Shown here one piece after another: positions 16,499 to 23,842 of a DNA stretch of 64,000 bases. The notes beneath the pieces were generated by a model that saw only the letters and a program-made list of their open reading frames with translations, was not told where the DNA came from and searched no databases. The stretch spans positions 23,032 through 87,031 of the forward strand of contig JANRJC010000024.1 in the NCBI GenBank assembly GCA_033764335.1, given 5' to 3'. The DNA comes from JAGQVA01 sp033764335. Lineage in GTDB: Bacteria > Bacteroidota > Bacteroidia > J057. A program made the position numbers and the translations under genes. The first letter of the stretch is position 1, and each line of letters begins with the position of its first letter.

Positions 16499-18769
16499 AT
16501 GCACCTACGAATTACAACTTTAGCCTTACTGCTTTTCCTTTTCCTTTCTGTGTCCCTTCCCGCCCAGATACTTCAGGGCTCGGTTTCCGATCGTATTACA
16601 GGCAAACCGCTGAAAAATGTAACGGTTTCGATTGGGGATAATGTTTCAACTGCCATGAGTGATCGCAAAGGTCACTTTACCCTGAAAGGCCTAAAACCGG
16701 GGGTTTATTATTTCCGAATTTCTCGTATCGGTTATGAAAACACGGATTTTGAGGTGGTAATCAATTCCGATAGTGTTTTATCGCTGAGCGTAGCACTTTA
16801 TCCTTCCGTTCGCCAGTTAGACGAAGAAAAGGCGGTTTCCCCGCAAAGATTCGAAAGGGATTTGGTCATCTCTCCGGTATCGGTATCTGTTTACAGCCGC
16901 GAACAAATGATCCAGGATGCTCCGCGTTCGCTTCCGGAAGCGCTTTCGGGTTTGCCGGGGATATGGACGCCCCAGGTTTCTCCGGGTACAGGTAGCCTTC
17001 GTATTCGTGGACTTACCGGTAACCGCACGCTTACAATGGTGGATGGCATTCGGGTAAATACGCCCTTATTATCCGAAAGCATAAATCCCTGGCTCAATAC
17101 AATAGACCCTTTTACGGTTGATCGGGTGGAAGTGCTTCGCGGTTCCGGCTCGGTTCAGTATGGAAGTGATGCAATTACCGGGGTAACTCAGGTTTTTACT
17201 CGTACTCCTCGATTTTCGGATTCCGGATTTAAAGTTCATGCAAACACATTTCTGGGCTTAAAAAGCCGTGATTTGGAAAAATCTCTTCGCGGAGAACTGG
17301 AAATCAGCGGCTCGCATTTTGCGTTTTCCGGCGGTTTTTCCCGCAGGGCATTGGGTAATGTTTTTCCGGGAAATGCACAACCCGCTCTCTCTCCGACCGG
17401 TTATGGCGAAGATGCCACCGATCTAAAGGCTTTGATTAAATTATCTTCCCGTCATTTACTTACTTTTTCCTGGCAGTTTTTCGAGCAGGAAGATGTGCCT
17501 GACTATAAAAAACGGATCTATGATGGTTTTGAAGAATACCGGTATTCGCCGCGTTCCCGCCAACTGGGTTATGTACGGTGGACTTCTTACTACAATAGCA
17601 AATGGTTTAATGAGGTCAAAATCACGACTTCCTTCCAAAAAGCCGGGGATCGGGTGATTTCCCGGCGGGAAAAAACCAGTCTTTTAATCACGGCTGCGGA
17701 AGAAACGGATACTTGGGGGGGAACCGTGGAGGTTTTGTCTAATCCCAACCCTTACTGGCACTTTGTCTCTGGGGTGGAATATTATTCGGATGATGTTCTT
17801 ACGGGAACAACGGCAAAAGACATTGCCACCGGGAACATACATGGGCTTCCTTCTGCCTTTCAGGAGGGAGCCGAAACTTCCGGTTTGAGTTTGTTTAGTC
17901 AACATACGCTGGATGTGCTGAAACTTCGTCTTTCTTTTGGGGCACGTGCCAATGCTTCGCAACTCCAGATCGTCAATCAGGAGTTTGGCAACCTTAAAGT
18001 TCAGCCTTCGGCTATGGTGGGCAATATTTCTGCCATGTATCCGGTTCATCCGAATGTACACCTGACTTCTTCTTTTAATACCGGTTTTCGCACCCCTAAC
18101 CTCAACGAATTCAGTACCTTAGGGGTTTATGATCAGGGCGTCGAAACTCCGAATGACAGCCTCCGCCCGGAAAAATCTTTTACTTCGGAGGTAGGACTAA
18201 AAGCGCGTACAAAGTTCTTTTCGGGTTCGTTTGTTTTTTACCGAACCCAACTGACCGACCAGATTGAACAAATACGGAGTTCTTACCGGGGCTATGACAG
18301 CTATGAGGGGGAGCCGGTTTATAAAAAAACAAACTTTTCCCACGCTTATGTACAAGGATTCGAAGCCGAGATGGAAGTTCCGATTTCGCGCAGCCTTGCA
18401 CTTTTTGGCAGTCTGGCCTATACTTACGGACAGAATCTGACTTATAACGAACCCATGACCGGGATTCCTCCGATCAATAGCCGCCTCGGGCTTCGGTTTC
18501 GCTCAAAATCGGGGATATGGAGCAAGATGGAATGGCTTCACGCAACCCCCCAGGATCGGCTTTCGGACGAAGATTTAACCAACGTTTTTATCCCCGATGG
18601 CGGTACATTGGGCTGGAACGTGGTAAACCTTCACGTAGGCTACGATTTTAACTGGGGATATGCGACTGTCGGCATCCGCAATATGCTGGACGAGGCTTAT
18701 GTCATTCACGGTTCTTCGCTCACAGCCAATGGCCGGGTGATTCTCATGTCCGTACAATTGGGTTTTTAA
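16499..18769 (+). CDS. TonB-dependent outer-membrane receptor
   Basis: A 756-residue receptor: signal peptide (cleavage near LPAQ), a carboxypeptidase-regulatory-like (CarboxypepD_reg-like) domain (about residues 27-105), a plug domain (SLPEALSGLPGIWTPQVSPG, LRIRGLTGNRTLTMVDGIRV, VEVLRGSGSVQYGSDAI) and a 22-strand beta-barrel ending in the aromatic residue F. The substrate could be a siderophore, a vitamin or a metal; it lacks the SusC-type long N-terminus and has no SusD partner. It starts 51 bases after the Gly-rich protein gene. The stop overlaps the convergent NADK-like gene by 4 bases. Confidence 0.88.
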   Translation: MHLRITTLALLLFLFLSVSLPAQILQGSVSDRITGKPLKNVTVSIGDNVSTAMSDRKGHFTLKGLKPGVYYFRISRIGYENTDFEVVINSDSVLSLSVALYPSVRQLDEEKAVSPQRFERDLVISPVSVSVYSREQMIQDAPRSLPEALSGLPGIWTPQVSPGTGSLRIRGLTGNRTLTMVDGIRVNTPLLSESINPWLNTIDPFTVDRVEVLRGSGSVQYGSDAITGVTQVFTRTPRFSDSGFKVHANTFLGLKSRDLEKSLRGELEISGSHFAFSGGFSRRALGNVFPGNAQPALSPTGYGEDATDLKALIKLSSRHLLTFSWQFFEQEDVPDYKKRIYDGFEEYRYSPRSRQLGYVRWTSYYNSKWFNEVKITTSFQKAGDRVISRREKTSLLITAAEETDTWGGTVEVLSNPNPYWHFVSGVEYYSDDVLTGTTAKDIATGNIHGLPSAFQEGAETSGLSLFSQHTLDVLKLRLSFGARANASQLQIVNQEFGNLKVQPSAMVGNISAMYPVHPNVHLTSSFNTGFRTPNLNEFSTLGVYDQGVETPNDSLRPEKSFTSEVGLKARTKFFSGSFVFYRTQLTDQIEQIRSSYRGYDSYEGEPVYKKTNFSHAYVQGFEAEMEVPISRSLALFGSLAYTYGQNLTYNEPMTGIPPINSRLGLRFRSKSGIWSKMEWLHATPQDRLSDEDLTNVFIPDGGTLGWNVVNLHVGYDFNWGYATVGIRNMLDEAYVIHGSSLTANGRVILMSVQLGF

Positions 18770-19698
18770 GGCAATGTATTTCTGACGAGGCAGGCTTGCT
18801 GGTCTGCGATGCCGATACCGGCAATTGCCCCGGAGTCAAACCGGAGAAAATCAGACTCGATCCCATCACTGAAAATAACGCCTTGCTGGGGCATGCGGGA
18901 CTCTATTTCCAATCTTTCCCGTTTCAGAATTTTCCCCGCAGTAAGCGAAATCTCGGAATGCCGACTCAGGAAAGGTTCGCGTACAACAAAAACCAGTTCG
19001 TCGGTATTCCAGGGAAGGGTAGGCGTGGGCAAAAACATTTTCCCGGAAAATGCCTGCGAAACGCTTTGTGCCATATTAAAAACCGAACTCAGCCATCCGG
19101 TGGATCCTGCTCCGGTGGAAACGATGATGCCACTGGAAGATTGTACTTCGGCTTTGCCCCGGTAGCGTAGTTCGTACCGTGCCGAGCGATGTGTCGCCGG
19201 ACCGATAAACAAATCGTTGAAGGCCAGTAATTTTTGCCCGTCTTTTAACTTTGCTTCGGCCATCGTGACGTATCCGGCGGTATAACCGTTGTCGAGAACC
19301 TGTTTCAACCCGGTAAGGAAATTATCCGGGGAAAAAGGAAGCAAGATTCCATCATACCGCACGGGGTCAGGATTTATGCCAATAATTGGTTGATTTTCAA
19401 CATATTTGGCGGCATTGGCGACGAGGCCGTCCTGTCCCAAGACGAGGATTACCTGATTGGCCGAAAAGATAAACGAAGGCAGGTATTCGCGGAGAATGTT
19501 TTTGTAGCGAATATGACTGCCGAGTGAGCGGGTTACTCGATCAAGCGATTGGTAAAAAGTCTGGTGCTCTTCCTCGTAACTAAGAAAGTTGCCGCCGGAT
19601 CGTTCGATGTAAAACCTCGCCTGGGCTTTGGAGTTAAATCGTTCGATAAGTTGTTCGAGCCGGGTTTTGTCGCGAATAATGATTGCTTGATCTATCAT
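18766..19698 (-). CDS. NAD-kinase-fold protein with a divergent nucleotide motif
   Basis: A 310-residue protein of the NAD/ATP-NAD kinase and diacylglycerol kinase superfamily. The usual GGDGT loop reads GQDGL (residues 88-92), the following GINPDPVRYDG (107-117) replaces the usual GIN-x-G-x-LGF, the NE pair is N161-D162, and the STPTGSTAY loop is STGAGSTGW (194-202). The fold is therefore clear, but this is a separate subfamily and NADP synthesis cannot be assumed. It is often annotated as a sugar kinase. It is co-directional with the SPFH gene, 17 bases apart, and lies in an NAD-linked neighbourhood (NrtR-type regulator and nadE). Confidence 0.75.
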   Translation of the reverse strand: MIDQAIIIRDKTRLEQLIERFNSKAQARFYIERSGGNFLSYEEEHQTFYQSLDRVTRSLGSHIRYKNILREYLPSFIFSANQVILVLGQDGLVANAAKYVENQPIIGINPDPVRYDGILLPFSPDNFLTGLKQVLDNGYTAGYVTMAEAKLKDGQKLLAFNDLFIGPATHRSARYELRYRGKAEVQSSSGIIVSTGAGSTGWLSSVFNMAQSVSQAFSGKMFLPTPTLPWNTDELVFVVREPFLSRHSEISLTAGKILKRERLEIESRMPQQGVIFSDGIESDFLRFDSGAIAGIGIADQQACLVRNTLP

Positions 19699-19715
19699 GA
19701 TTGAGTTAAAAATAA

Positions 19716-20726
19716 CTATTTGGATTTAATGATGGACTGAAGCAGATCCGGGCTAATGTTGAATGTTCCGATTTTTCCGGCATTTTCCGCAATTTCCCGG
19801 AATGCCATCGCAATCTGACTACCGGGTTCGATTTTCCCGCTGTGAATGGCCATAAGGGTGCGCCAATCCATGTCGCGATAAGGGTTCAGCATCGCCCGGA
19901 GGGTGTATTCCTGGGTATCGGCGGACTCTTTTTCGTTGGTGGTTTTAAGGTTAATGAGTTCGCGCCGTTGTTTTTCGACCGAAATTTCCGCCTGCATTTT
20001 CATTTCGCGGATTTTGCGTTCGTTTTCCTGCGCGACGGTGGCGGTTTCCATGCGTTTTTCGGAAATCTGTTTTTGTTTTTCCTCAATAGCGATTTCGGTA
20101 TTCAACTCACTTTCTTTAATGCGGCGTTCCTGTTCGACAGCAAAATTTCGGCGTTCAAATACGGCATGGTCGGCTTCTTGTTGGAGCGCTTCGCGGGTTT
20201 CGGCTTCGAGTGCGCGTGCCATTTCGGGGGTGGCGCGTACGGCGAGCACATGGACGCCAAGGATTTCTACTCCGAGCATCATCACTGCTTTGGATTCGCT
20301 AAGGCCGGTAACGATGTGATCCTCAATGGATTTAAGGCTGCGCAGCGATTCTCTCAGGCTCAGACTGTGTACAAAAGCTGCGGTGGCTGTCTGGGCTTCA
20401 TTTACAAGTCGTTGTACCAGTTTTTCGTGGTCGTCGGTTCGGTAGGCTCGTTTGTCGTCCACCGTAAAGTCCAACATCTGCGAAAGCTGATGAGGGTCGG
20501 CGACCTTGTAGGTGAGTTGGCCCTGAATGGTAACGGTCTGGAAGTCCCGGGTAGTTTCGGTAAAAATAAACGGCAGGTCGTTGCTACCCGCAGGGATGGC
20601 CGCAATGGACGATTGGGGCGCAAAATAAAAAAAGGCAAGACCCCGGCCTTCGCGGCGGATTTTGCCATTCTGATAATGGATAATGTAATCCATCGAGTCG
20701 AAGCGGATGTACTTAAATCCTAACAT
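19716..20726 (-). CDS. SPFH/band-7 domain protein
   Basis: A 336-residue protein counted from ATG 20726 (MLGFKYIRFDSMDYII); the frame stays open to 20912, but that extension covers the promoter and operator palindromes. The N-terminal two thirds is an SPFH/band-7 domain (EGRGLAFFYFAPQSS, TIQGQLTYKVADPHQL, ILGVHVLAVRATPEMARALEAE), followed by a charged helical coiled-coil rich in E, K and Q (about residues 205-285). No clear N-terminal transmembrane helix is visible, so it may be a peripheral or cytoplasmic member. The NADK-like gene starts 17 bases after its stop, so the two form one operon. SPFH proteins usually scaffold membrane or protease complexes; the target is unknown. Confidence 0.8.
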   Translation of the reverse strand: MLGFKYIRFDSMDYIIHYQNGKIRREGRGLAFFYFAPQSSIAAIPAGSNDLPFIFTETTRDFQTVTIQGQLTYKVADPHQLSQMLDFTVDDKRAYRTDDHEKLVQRLVNEAQTATAAFVHSLSLRESLRSLKSIEDHIVTGLSESKAVMMLGVEILGVHVLAVRATPEMARALEAETREALQQEADHAVFERRNFAVEQERRIKESELNTEIAIEEKQKQISEKRMETATVAQENERKIREMKMQAEISVEKQRRELINLKTTNEKESADTQEYTLRAMLNPYRDMDWRTLMAIHSGKIEPGSQIAMAFREIAENAGKIGTFNISPDLLQSIIKSK

Positions 20727-20746
20727 AAATTTTGTATAAAAAGGTA

Positions 20747-20767
20747 TTTGAGTATTTCTTACACAAA
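20747..20767 (+). promoter_or_regulatory. imperfect operator palindrome (site 3)
   Basis: TTTGAGT (20747-20753), 7 bases, then ACACAAA (20761-20767): a 21-bp inverted repeat with one mismatched position, the same layout as the two perfect sites at 20801 and 21762. It lies about 21 bases upstream of the SPFH ATG, downstream of the inferred transcription start. Confidence 0.5.
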
Positions 20768-20778
20768 TTAATACGGAA

Positions 20779-20786
20779 CAAAAATA
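20779..20786 (-). promoter_or_regulatory. -7 box of the SPFH-NADK-like operon
   Basis: The minus strand reads TATTTTTG, a perfect TAnnTTTG box. No clean TTTG lies 17-21 bases upstream; a T5 run (20812-20808) is at the right distance and overlaps the operator at 20801-20821. Transcription would start near 20775, between two operator palindromes. Confidence 0.5.
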
Positions 20787-20800
20787 CCTAGGTTGGGTAG

Positions 20801-20821
20801 TTTGTGTAAAAAGTACACAAA
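20801..20821 (+). promoter_or_regulatory. perfect operator palindrome (site 2), probable NrtR-type site
   Basis: TTTGTGT (20801-20807), 7 bases, ACACAAA (20815-20821). The arms extend to 8 bp (TTTGTGTA/TACACAAA) with a 5-base centre. It overlaps the -33 region of the SPFH operon promoter. The same 21-bp layout occurs at 21762-21782 in front of nadE. Assignment to the adjacent Nudix regulator is inference. Confidence 0.7.
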
Positions 20822-20858
20822 AAATTTTGAGTGTTAAGATATTTGGATTATACTCAAA
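20820..20858 (-). terminator. possible weak terminator after the Nudix regulator gene
   Basis: On the minus strand TTTGAGT (20858-20852) pairs with ACTCAAA (20832-20826) around a 19-base loop and is followed by ATTTTTT. The stem is only 7 bp and the loop long, so the call is weak. The arms resemble operator half-sites, and this could instead be part of the regulatory array. Confidence 0.3.
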
Positions 20859-20872
20859 GAAAAGAAGGGGTG

Positions 20873-20969
20873 AAACAAAGAGGTTCTCGCAAAGTGCGCA
20901 GAGGTCTCGCAAAGATCGCGAAGAGGCTCTTGGCGTTCTTCGCGGTTCTTGGCGGGCTTTGCGTGAAAC
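20873..20969. repeat. GC-rich intergenic repeat with CTCGCAAAG units
   Basis: A 97-base stretch unlike its AT-rich surroundings. It contains TCTCGCAAAG twice (20885-20894, 20905-20914), an inverted pair CGCGAAGA (20917-20924)/TCTTCGCG (20937-20944), and GGCTTTGCGTGAAA at the end. I recognise this style of TTTGCG/CGCAAAG intergenic repeat from many Bacteroidota genomes. An 11-base piece (AGAGGTTCTCG) recurs at 49338-49348. It carries no reading frame of interest. Confidence 0.6.
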
Positions 20970-20983
20970 GGTATGCGCCTAAG

Positions 20984-21697
20984 TTACCTTTTGGGTGATT
21001 GCGGGAAAAGAACCTCAAAAATCCGCTGCGCCTTTTTTTCGGCGTATTGGGAGAGGGTAAATCGGTAGAGGCGGGCCGGGCGCCCGGAGCCGGGCTGTTT
21101 GCGTTGTTCGTTCACTTCTTCAATCAACCCGAGGCTTTTGATTTTCTTTTTAAAATTGCCCCGGTCAAGGTTTCGTTTGTCGCCGAGAATGGTTTCGTAC
21201 AGGCGGAGCAACTCCGGAATTGTAAATTTTTCTTCGAGAAGATTAAATCCGATAGGCTCGTAGGTGATTTTGCTACGGACTCTTTCAATGGCGGTAGCCA
21301 GAATATGGCCGTGGTCAAAAGCCAGGTCGGGAAGTTTTTGTACATCAAACCAGCGCACATCCGAGGCATCGGAACTGGCCGAAAGCTGGAAAGTTTCGGG
21401 TCTTACGAGGGCAAAATAGGCCACTGAAACCACCCTTCGCCGCGGATCGCGGCGGGGATTACCGAAGGTATATAGCTGTTCCAGATATCCGATTTCTATT
21501 CCGGTTTCTTCTTTCAACTCCCGCGAAACAGCGGCTTCCAGCGATTCTCCCTCTCTCACAAAACCTCCCGGCAACGCCCACATTCCCTGATGGGGATCAA
21601 ACCGCCGCTGTACCAACAATACAGACAATCCCTCCACCGGCGTGTAACCAAATACAACCGCGTCCACGGCCAGCAATATGTTTTGAATTTCGGACAA
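20984..21697 (-). CDS. nrtR: NrtR-type Nudix-domain transcriptional regulator
   Basis: A 237-residue protein with an N-terminal Nudix domain and a C-terminal winged-helix domain (about residues 150-230, FTIPELLRLYETILGDKRN...GRPARLYRF), the layout of NrtR repressors of NAD metabolism, which respond to ADP-ribose or related nucleotides. The Nudix box is intact: G45-x5-E51-x7-R59-E60-L61-x-E63-E64-x-G66. It could therefore also hydrolyse ADP-ribose, unlike regulators with degraded boxes. It is divergent from nadE across 91 bases that hold a perfect palindrome. The start is TTG 21697 because a stop lies three codons upstream with no ATG between. Confidence 0.8.
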   Translation of the reverse strand: MSEIQNILLAVDAVVFGYTPVEGLSVLLVQRRFDPHQGMWALPGGFVREGESLEAAVSRELKEETGIEIGYLEQLYTFGNPRRDPRRRVVSVAYFALVRPETFQLSASSDASDVRWFDVQKLPDLAFDHGHILATAIERVRSKITYEPIGFNLLEEKFTIPELLRLYETILGDKRNLDRGNFKKKIKSLGLIEEVNEQRKQPGSGRPARLYRFTLSQYAEKKAQRIFEVLFPQSPKR

Positions 21698-21761
21698 GAT
21701 GGTTTAATTTTTTTCTAAAGATAGGATTTTTTGGATGACCACAGGCATTCGAAAAAAAAGA

Positions 21762-21782
21762 TTTGTGTATATTTGACACAAA
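21762..21782 (+). promoter_or_regulatory. operator palindrome overlapping the nadE promoter (site 1)
   Basis: TTTGTGT (21762-21768), 7 bases, ACACAAA (21776-21782): a perfect 7-bp inverted repeat. Its centre is also a perfect -7 box, TATATTTG (21768-21775), and the ATG of nadE is 6 bases downstream. A protein bound here would cover the promoter and the transcription start, the classic position for a repressor. The -33 element is poor. Confidence 0.75.
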
Positions 21783-21788
21783 AAAATA

Positions 21789-23711
21789 ATGAAGTATATC
21801 CATCTCGCCGGTGCTTGCTTGAATCAGACGCCGCTGGATTTTTCAGGCAATCTTTCTCATATTCTTGAGGCTATTGGGGAAGCAAAAGCACAGGGGGTAA
21901 AAATCCTTTGTCTTCCCGAACTGGCCATCAGCGGGTATGGATGTGAAGATACTTTTTTCAGCCATTATCTGACCCAAAACTGCCTGAAGAGCCTGGAGGT
22001 TATTATCCCGGAGTGCCAGGAAATTTTGGTGACGGTGGGTCTGCCGATGGAATATGAAAACTGCCTCTACAATGTGGTTGCCGTAATTTTTAACGGGCAA
22101 TTGTTGGGTTTTGTTGCCAAACAGGAACTCGCCGGAGATGGTATTTATTACGAACCCCGATGGTTTAAACCCTGGAAAGAGGAAGTTGTGGTCTGGTATC
22201 ACTGGGGAGATACCGAGTATCCTTTCGGCGACCTTATTTTTGAGGTGGACGGGGTGCGAATGGGACTGGAAATATGTGAAGATGCCTGGAACGGCATACG
22301 CCCGGCGCAGCGCCATTATAAAAACAATGTCAATCTTATCCTCAATCCCAGCGCGTCAAACTTTGCCTTCGGCAAAAGTAAAGTCCGCCACGGACTCGTG
22401 ACGGAAGCTTCGCGTTCGTATGCTTGTACCTACGTTTATAGCAATCTCGTGGGCAACGACGCAGGTCGCATTATCTTCGACGGAGAAATTATGATCGCCC
22501 AGGGGGGGGAATTATTGGCAAGGAATCGGCGTTTTTCGTTTCGCAATTTTCAAATCCTGAGCGCAGTGGTTGACCTGGACAAGGTGAGCATTACCCGGAA
22601 AAAGTCCTTTAGCTTCCAGCCTGATTTTCCCGACAACCTGATCATTGTCGAGGGAAATCTTCCGGAGACTTCTCCGCAGGAAGTGCCGCGGGTATTGACC
22701 CCCTTTGAAACAAGGGAAGAAGAATTTTACCTCGCCGAGACGCTGGGTTTGTTTGATTATATGCGAAAAAGTTTCAGCCGGGGATTTGTTTTGTCGCTGA
22801 GTGGGGGCGCGGATTCTTCGACTTGCGCCGTTTTGTGTGCCAAAGCGTTTGAGCGTGCCGAAACCGAACTGGGGCGGGAGGAGTTTTTCCGAAAAATAGC
22901 TTATGCCCGACTCAACACAGATCAGCCGATTGCCTCTCAGATGCTTACCTGTGTCTATCAGGGAACCCAAAACAGCGGTGAAGAAACCCTCCGGAGCGCC
23001 CGTGAATTGGCGCAAGGCCTCGGCGCAACTTTTCACAATTGGGATGTAGAGCCGCTTCATAGTCGTTATATTGGACTGGCAGAATCGGCAATCGGCAGGC
23101 CTCTGACCTGGGAACAGGACGATATTACCCTTCAGAATATTCAGGCGAGGCTTCGTTCTCCCGGTATATGGATGCTGGCCAATATTCACCGCGCTTTGTT
23201 GATCACTACGAGTAATCGGAGTGAAGCAGCGGTCGGATATGCTACAATGGACGGCGATACTTCGGGGGGCTTATCGCCGTTGGGGGGCATAGATAAAGAC
23301 AGTCTGTTGGAGTGGCTGCGTTGGGCGGAAAAAAACCTGAATATTCCCCAACTTCACTACGTTAACAACCTCAAACCTACGGCAGAGTTGAGACCCTCCA
23401 CTTACGCCCAAACCGATGAATCGGATCTCATGCCATATTCGATTCTGGATGATATTGAAAAATGTGCCATTCGCGATTATAAATCTCCGCTTGAGGTTTT
23501 CCGAACCTTAAGAGGTGCTTATCCTGACGATGTGTTAAAGGGGTATATCCGCAAGTTTTTCCGGCTCTGGTCGGTTAATCAGTGGAAGCGGGAGCGATAC
23601 GCGCCCTCGTTTCACCTCGACGACGAAAACCTCGACCCGAAGACATGGTGCAGGTTTCCCATCCTCAACGGAGGATTTGGCGCGGGGCTTGCAGAGATGG
23701 AATCCTATTGA
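21789..23711 (+). CDS. nadE: glutamine-dependent NAD(+) synthetase
   Basis: A 640-residue two-domain enzyme that converts nicotinate adenine dinucleotide to NAD(+) using glutamine and ATP. The N-terminal nitrilase-type glutaminase domain shows the catalytic Glu-Lys-Cys triad (E44 in LPELAISG, K111 in AKQELAGDG, C163 in LEICEDAW). The C-terminal synthetase has the PP-loop SGGADSS (residues 338-344) and later TTSNRSE and GGLSPLGGIDK. Length fits the long glutamine-dependent form. It is divergent from the Nudix regulator and a palindrome overlaps its promoter, so it is probably repressed by that regulator. Confidence 0.93.
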   Translation: MKYIHLAGACLNQTPLDFSGNLSHILEAIGEAKAQGVKILCLPELAISGYGCEDTFFSHYLTQNCLKSLEVIIPECQEILVTVGLPMEYENCLYNVVAVIFNGQLLGFVAKQELAGDGIYYEPRWFKPWKEEVVVWYHWGDTEYPFGDLIFEVDGVRMGLEICEDAWNGIRPAQRHYKNNVNLILNPSASNFAFGKSKVRHGLVTEASRSYACTYVYSNLVGNDAGRIIFDGEIMIAQGGELLARNRRFSFRNFQILSAVVDLDKVSITRKKSFSFQPDFPDNLIIVEGNLPETSPQEVPRVLTPFETREEEFYLAETLGLFDYMRKSFSRGFVLSLSGGADSSTCAVLCAKAFERAETELGREEFFRKIAYARLNTDQPIASQMLTCVYQGTQNSGEETLRSARELAQGLGATFHNWDVEPLHSRYIGLAESAIGRPLTWEQDDITLQNIQARLRSPGIWMLANIHRALLITTSNRSEAAVGYATMDGDTSGGLSPLGGIDKDSLLEWLRWAEKNLNIPQLHYVNNLKPTAELRPSTYAQTDESDLMPYSILDDIEKCAIRDYKSPLEVFRTLRGAYPDDVLKGYIRKFFRLWSVNQWKRERYAPSFHLDDENLDPKTWCRFPILNGGFGAGLAEMESY

Positions 23712-23766
23712 AAACAATTTCACATTTAGTTTAGTTGGAGCAGCAATTAAAACCTTATTATCAAAT

Positions 23767-23797
23767 TTTTAATTTCTTTAGAGAATCCTTACTTTCG
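23767..23797 (+). promoter_or_regulatory. probable promoter of the citrate synthase gene
   Basis: TTTT (23767-23770) as a -33 element and TACTTTCG (23790-23797, one mismatch to TAnnTTTG), 19 bases apart. The transcript would have a leader of about 40 bases before the ATG at 23843. Confidence 0.45.
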
Positions 23798-23842
23798 TCG
23801 TTTTCATCGGATAACTATTACTCCTCAAAATAACCTTAGAAT

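Noticed and set aside
19842..20723. A 293-residue open frame opposite the SPFH gene
   Set aside because: The SPFH protein is well supported by its domain; the opposite frame is low-complexity and Phe/Gly-rich with no family resemblance.
20727..20912. Longer N-terminus for the SPFH protein
   Set aside because: The extension translates the promoter, operators and part of the GC-rich repeat, and is unlike an SPFH N-terminus.
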